Shown here: in pieces, positions 15,323-17,339 of the stretch
How positions within the stretch are numbered: position 1 is the first letter of the stretch
Layout: each line of letters starts with the position of its first letter
NCBI GenBank assembly: GCA_903821805.1
Contig: CAIJNA010000164.1
Location: forward strand, 1 to 17,339
Origin: an uncultured Campylobacterota bacterium
Lineage (GTDB): Bacteria > Campylobacterota > Campylobacteria > Campylobacterales > Arcobacteraceae
Direction of reading: 5' to 3'
DNA: 17,339 nucleotides
Translations under genes and position numbers: made by a program
Notes under the pieces: generated by a model
Seen by the model: only the letters and a program-made list of their open reading frames with translations
Databases searched by the model: none
What the model was told of the DNA's origin: nothing

Positions 15323-16152
15323 TAATTTTTCCTTCTTAAAACAAATGTTCGCCATTCATTTTTTGCTATTCTTTCTAAAATCTCAAACTCTTCAAATTTT
15401 TTAAGTACTTTATCTTCATAGTTTTCAAGTATTCCTGAAAGTATTAAAATGCCATCATCTTTTAAAACTTTTTTTAAGTCTTTATTTATCATTATTAAAA
15501 CATCCGCAACAATATTTGCTACAACAAAATCATATTTTTCTTTAGACAATACAGCACTTCCCGTCCAAACATTTTTTGGGGTAACTCCATTTGATACAAA
15601 GTTAATAACAGCATTTTCTGTAGCTTGTGGATCTGTGTCACAAATATCACAAACAGCTCCAAGTTTAGAAGCTGCTATTGAAAGAATTCCACTTCCAGCT
15701 CCAACATCTATCAGGCTATTCCCATTTTCCACGTAAGTACTAATAGCATCAAGGCAACTACTTGTAGTTTCATGATGTCCGCTTCCAAAAGCCAATGCAG
15801 GATCAATCAAAATATTTAACTTATCTTCTTTTGGCTCATACCAACTTGGATGAATATAGAATTTTCCACAAACAACTGGTTCAATACTATCTTTGTATTT
15901 TTGAATCCAATTTTCATTTTCAATTTTTTCAAGTGTTGTTGTGCATGATATTTCTTTATCAAGAGAGTTTTGTAACTCTTGCGTAAAGTAAACAACACCA
16001 GCCTCAACCTCATCAAGCTCATCTTCGCTTCTAATAATTATTGTCTCATCAAGCTCTTCCAAAGCATCTTCAGTTAGGCTCATAATCAAATCTAAATACA
16101 ATTCATAATATTTATTTGGTGTAATTTTTAATTCATAGTAATATTCGTTCAA
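15322..16152 (-). CDS. prmA: Ribosomal protein uL11 methyltransferase
   Basis: A 276-residue SAM-dependent methyltransferase that methylates ribosomal protein L11. The N-terminal ~95 residues form the substrate-recognition domain. The catalytic domain shows DPALAFGSGHHETT (117-130), SAM-binding DVGAGSGIL (149-157), an acidic CDTDP (171-175) and the ANIVADVL block (212-219) that replaces NPPY in this family. The start is TTG at 16152, with AAGGA six bases upstream; the next Met (codon 24) would remove conserved sequence. It heads the run prmA-ftsH-psd-dbpA and has a clear promoter. Length is near the family usual of about 290. Confidence 0.94.
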   Translation of the reverse strand: MNEYYYELKITPNKYYELYLDLIMSLTEDALEELDETIIIRSEDELDEVEAGVVYFTQELQNSLDKEISCTTTLEKIENENWIQKYKDSIEPVVCGKFYIHPSWYEPKEDKLNILIDPALAFGSGHHETTSSCLDAISTYVENGNSLIDVGAGSGILSIAASKLGAVCDICDTDPQATENAVINFVSNGVTPKNVWTGSAVLSKEKYDFVVANIVADVLIMINKDLKKVLKDDGILILSGILENYEDKVLKKFEEFEILERIAKNEWRTFVLRRKN

Positions 16153-16188
16153 ATTTTATCCTTAATTTTGTTTTACAAAATGGTTAAG

Positions 16189-16194
16189 ATTATA
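16189..16194 (-). promoter_or_regulatory. Extended -10 promoter of the prmA-ftsH-psd-dbpA run
   Basis: Read on the minus strand, TTTTGCTATAATC contains a perfect TATAAT preceded by TGC, an extended -10 box. No TTGACA-like -35 is evident, as is common in Campylobacterota. Transcription would start near 16182, giving a leader of about 30 bases to the TTG of prmA. A 13-base palindrome, AATAAG-A-CTTATT (16199-16211), lies just upstream and could be an operator or chance. Confidence 0.7.
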
Positions 16195-16240
16195 GCAAAA
16201 TAAGACTTATTGACGGCTATTTTAGTTTGGATTTGATAGA

Positions 16241-16262
16241 AAAACAAAACTAGTTTTGTTTT
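16241..16262 (-). terminator. Perfect 22-bp palindrome at the ribF stop, probable terminator
   Basis: Each half is AAAACAAAACT, repeated as its exact reverse complement with no spacer. It spans the ribF TAG stop (16250-16252). In the ribF transcript it gives an A-rich/U-rich stem with a CUAG loop, and the U-rich side continues (TTTTGTTTTTC), the arrangement of an AT-rich intrinsic terminator before the prmA promoter. Confidence 0.6.
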
Positions 16263-17074
16263 AAAACTGTATCAATATCTAATAGGATTTGTTTTTTAAG
16301 TTCTACAAGATCATCGTATTTTTTATTATCTCGAATCTTATCGGTAAATTCAATTATGATTGGGGAATGTATTTCATTTAAAGTTTTATTTATTAAGTGT
16401 GTTTCAATAGCAAAGTGGCCATCTGTTGAAAGTCTATTTCCAATAAATGTAACACTTAAATATTTTACATTATCTACAATAGTAAATGATGAATAAATGC
16501 CTTCTTTTGGAGTCAAAAAGTCATTACATCTAACATTGATTGTTGGTACAAACTGTTTCTTTCCAAGACCTTGGCCATCAATGTGATGTCCAGAAATTTC
16601 GTAATTACGACCCAATAATTGATTTGCTTTTTTAATATCTCCGCACAATAATAGCTCTCTAATGACTCTAGAGTGAACTGCAATGTCCTCATAAAAGAAT
16701 TCATCAACAATCTCTATTTCGCCATCAAAAAGTGATTTCAAATCACCAATAGATCCACTAGCATTTGAGCCAAATTTAAAATCAAATCCAATAATTATTT
16801 TGCTTAATTTTGGATATTCTTCTTTTAGAAGCTCTACAAATTCTTTTGGTGATAAATGTTTGATATTCTCTAAAGAATAATAATAAAATGGAAAGTTTGC
16901 ATATTTTTCACGATGATTTTCAGGAGTAAGATTTGCATATCCGGTCTCAATTACTAAAATTGAGCCATTAGTATCAAGTCTACTAAAAAGTTCCTGATGG
17001 GCTAAATGCATCCCATCAAAACCACCGATTGCAATACTTGTAATACTACTTTTTAAAGTAAAACAACTCTTCAA
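16250..17074 (-). CDS. ribF: Bifunctional riboflavin kinase / FAD synthetase
   Basis: A 274-residue enzyme converting riboflavin to FMN and then FAD. The N-terminal nucleotidyltransferase domain has GGFDGMHLAH (17-26, the HxGH-type nucleotide site), GFDFKFG (96-102) and SRVIRELLLCGD (135-146). The C-terminal flavokinase domain has GLGKKQFVPTIN (169-180) in place of the more usual GRxLGFPTAN, and EGIY (191-194). It is somewhat shorter than E. coli RibF (about 310). The start is TTG at 17074 with AGAGGGA a few bases upstream; no ATG fits before the conserved block. It overlaps the end of tlyA by 29 bases, so the two are cotranscribed. Its end carries a palindromic terminator. Confidence 0.93.
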   Translation of the reverse strand: MKSCFTLKSSITSIAIGGFDGMHLAHQELFSRLDTNGSILVIETGYANLTPENHREKYANFPFYYYSLENIKHLSPKEFVELLKEEYPKLSKIIIGFDFKFGSNASGSIGDLKSLFDGEIEIVDEFFYEDIAVHSRVIRELLLCGDIKKANQLLGRNYEISGHHIDGQGLGKKQFVPTINVRCNDFLTPKEGIYSSFTIVDNVKYLSVTFIGNRLSTDGHFAIETHLINKTLNEIHSPIIIEFTDKIRDNKKYDDLVELKKQILLDIDTVLKQN

Positions 17075-17339
17075 TATTTCCCTCTTTACCAGCTACTTTA
17101 CTTTCATTTGAGTGTATAAAGTTCCATCCCAAAATAAATGCTTCACTTATAAATCGATCTCGAACAACTCTTATTGCAAGATTGTCTTGAACCACCCCAT
17201 GACTATTTCTTTTAACGCTTTGGCCAACTTCATATTGTGGTTTAAAAAGGATAATAATATCTTTTCTTGCGAGTCTATCAATATCTTTAAGAATGTTTAA
17301 AATACTTATAAAAGAGACATCACAAGTAACAACATCATA
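17046..17339 (-). CDS. tlyA: TlyA family rRNA 2'-O-methyltransferase / hemolysin (C-terminal fragment, 5' end outside window)
   Basis: The minus-strand frame is open from the window edge to the TAG at 17046-17048, giving the last 97 residues. It begins YDVVTCDVSFISILNIL and continues through ILFKPQYEVGQSVKRNSHGVV, ending ESKVAGKEGNIEELFYFKK. The blocks DVSFIS and LFKPQFE-like are hallmarks of TlyA, which 2'-O-methylates 16S and/or 23S rRNA (capreomycin sensitivity) and has been called a hemolysin in Campylobacter and Helicobacter. The Lys in FKPQ is probably one of the catalytic K-D-K-E residues. The last 29 bases overlap the ribF start. Confidence 0.9.
   Translation of the reverse strand, partial: YDVVTCDVSFISILNILKDIDRLARKDIIILFKPQYEVGQSVKRNSHGVVQDNLAIRVVRDRFISEAFILGWNFIHSNESKVAGKEGNIEELFYFKK

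Noticed and set aside
15323..15355. Longer FtsH N-terminus from an ATG at 15355
   Set aside because: It lies within the prmA coding end and lacks a good ribosome site, while the ATG at 15322 is preceded by AAGAAGG at normal spacing.
1..17339. Mobile element, CRISPR array, toxin-antitoxin or defence cluster
   Set aside because: No transposase, integrase, regular direct-repeat array, or defence family protein was recognised; all intact genes are core metabolic or translation genes.

Overview
The window is strongly AT-rich and reads as chromosomal DNA of a Campylobacterota (Epsilonproteobacteria) species. Arcobacteraceae or a Sulfurimonas-like relative seems most likely from protein style and codon use, but this is an inference from recognition and no search was run. 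Gene density is very high: 15 complete protein genes and two truncated ones, with overlaps or gaps of a few bases, no stretch over 300 bases without a gene, and no tRNA, rRNA, CRISPR array or mobile element that I can see. About a third of the complete genes appear to start with TTG.

Layout from left to right. (1) The 3' end of an RND efflux transporter gene on the + strand (1-411). It converges, through a hairpin, on a six-gene minus-strand run read from 8557 down to 446: Suv3-like RNA helicase, DUF945/YdgA-like membrane-anchored protein, purH, prfB, phosphomannomutase/phosphoglucomutase, yaaA. (2) A 217-base divergent promoter region (8558-8774) holding an 11-bp inverted repeat, phased T-tracts and a good Campylobacter-type promoter for ffh. 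(3) A plus-strand translation cluster: ffh, rpsP, khpA, rimM. The usual trmD and rplS do not follow rimM. (4) A second minus-strand run, prmA-ftsH-psd-like-dbpA (16152 down to 11373), converging on rimM through a long interrupted inverted repeat. (5) A third minus-strand run at the right edge: tlyA (truncated) overlapping ribF, ending in a perfect 22-bp palindrome.

Functionally this is housekeeping territory. It covers protein targeting (Ffh), ribosome proteins and maturation (bS16, RimM, DbpA, TlyA, PrmA), translation termination (RF2), RNA metabolism (Suv3-like helicase, KhpA), membrane protein quality control (FtsH), purine, flavin and sugar-phosphate metabolism, and oxidative-stress iron control (YaaA).

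I do not see a new multi-gene system such as a defence island or mobile cluster. The most unusual signals are small. A terminator-like hairpin sits exactly between the Shine-Dalgarno sequence and the ATG of rimM. A phosphatidylserine decarboxylase-family protein has Gly-Thr where the self-cleaving Gly-Ser is expected. Stacked hairpins lie between ffh and rpsP. A symmetric operator-like element lies in the ffh/helicase divergent region. A bacterial Suv3-type helicase carries a long charged tail. FtsH has an Asn-homopolymer N-terminus.
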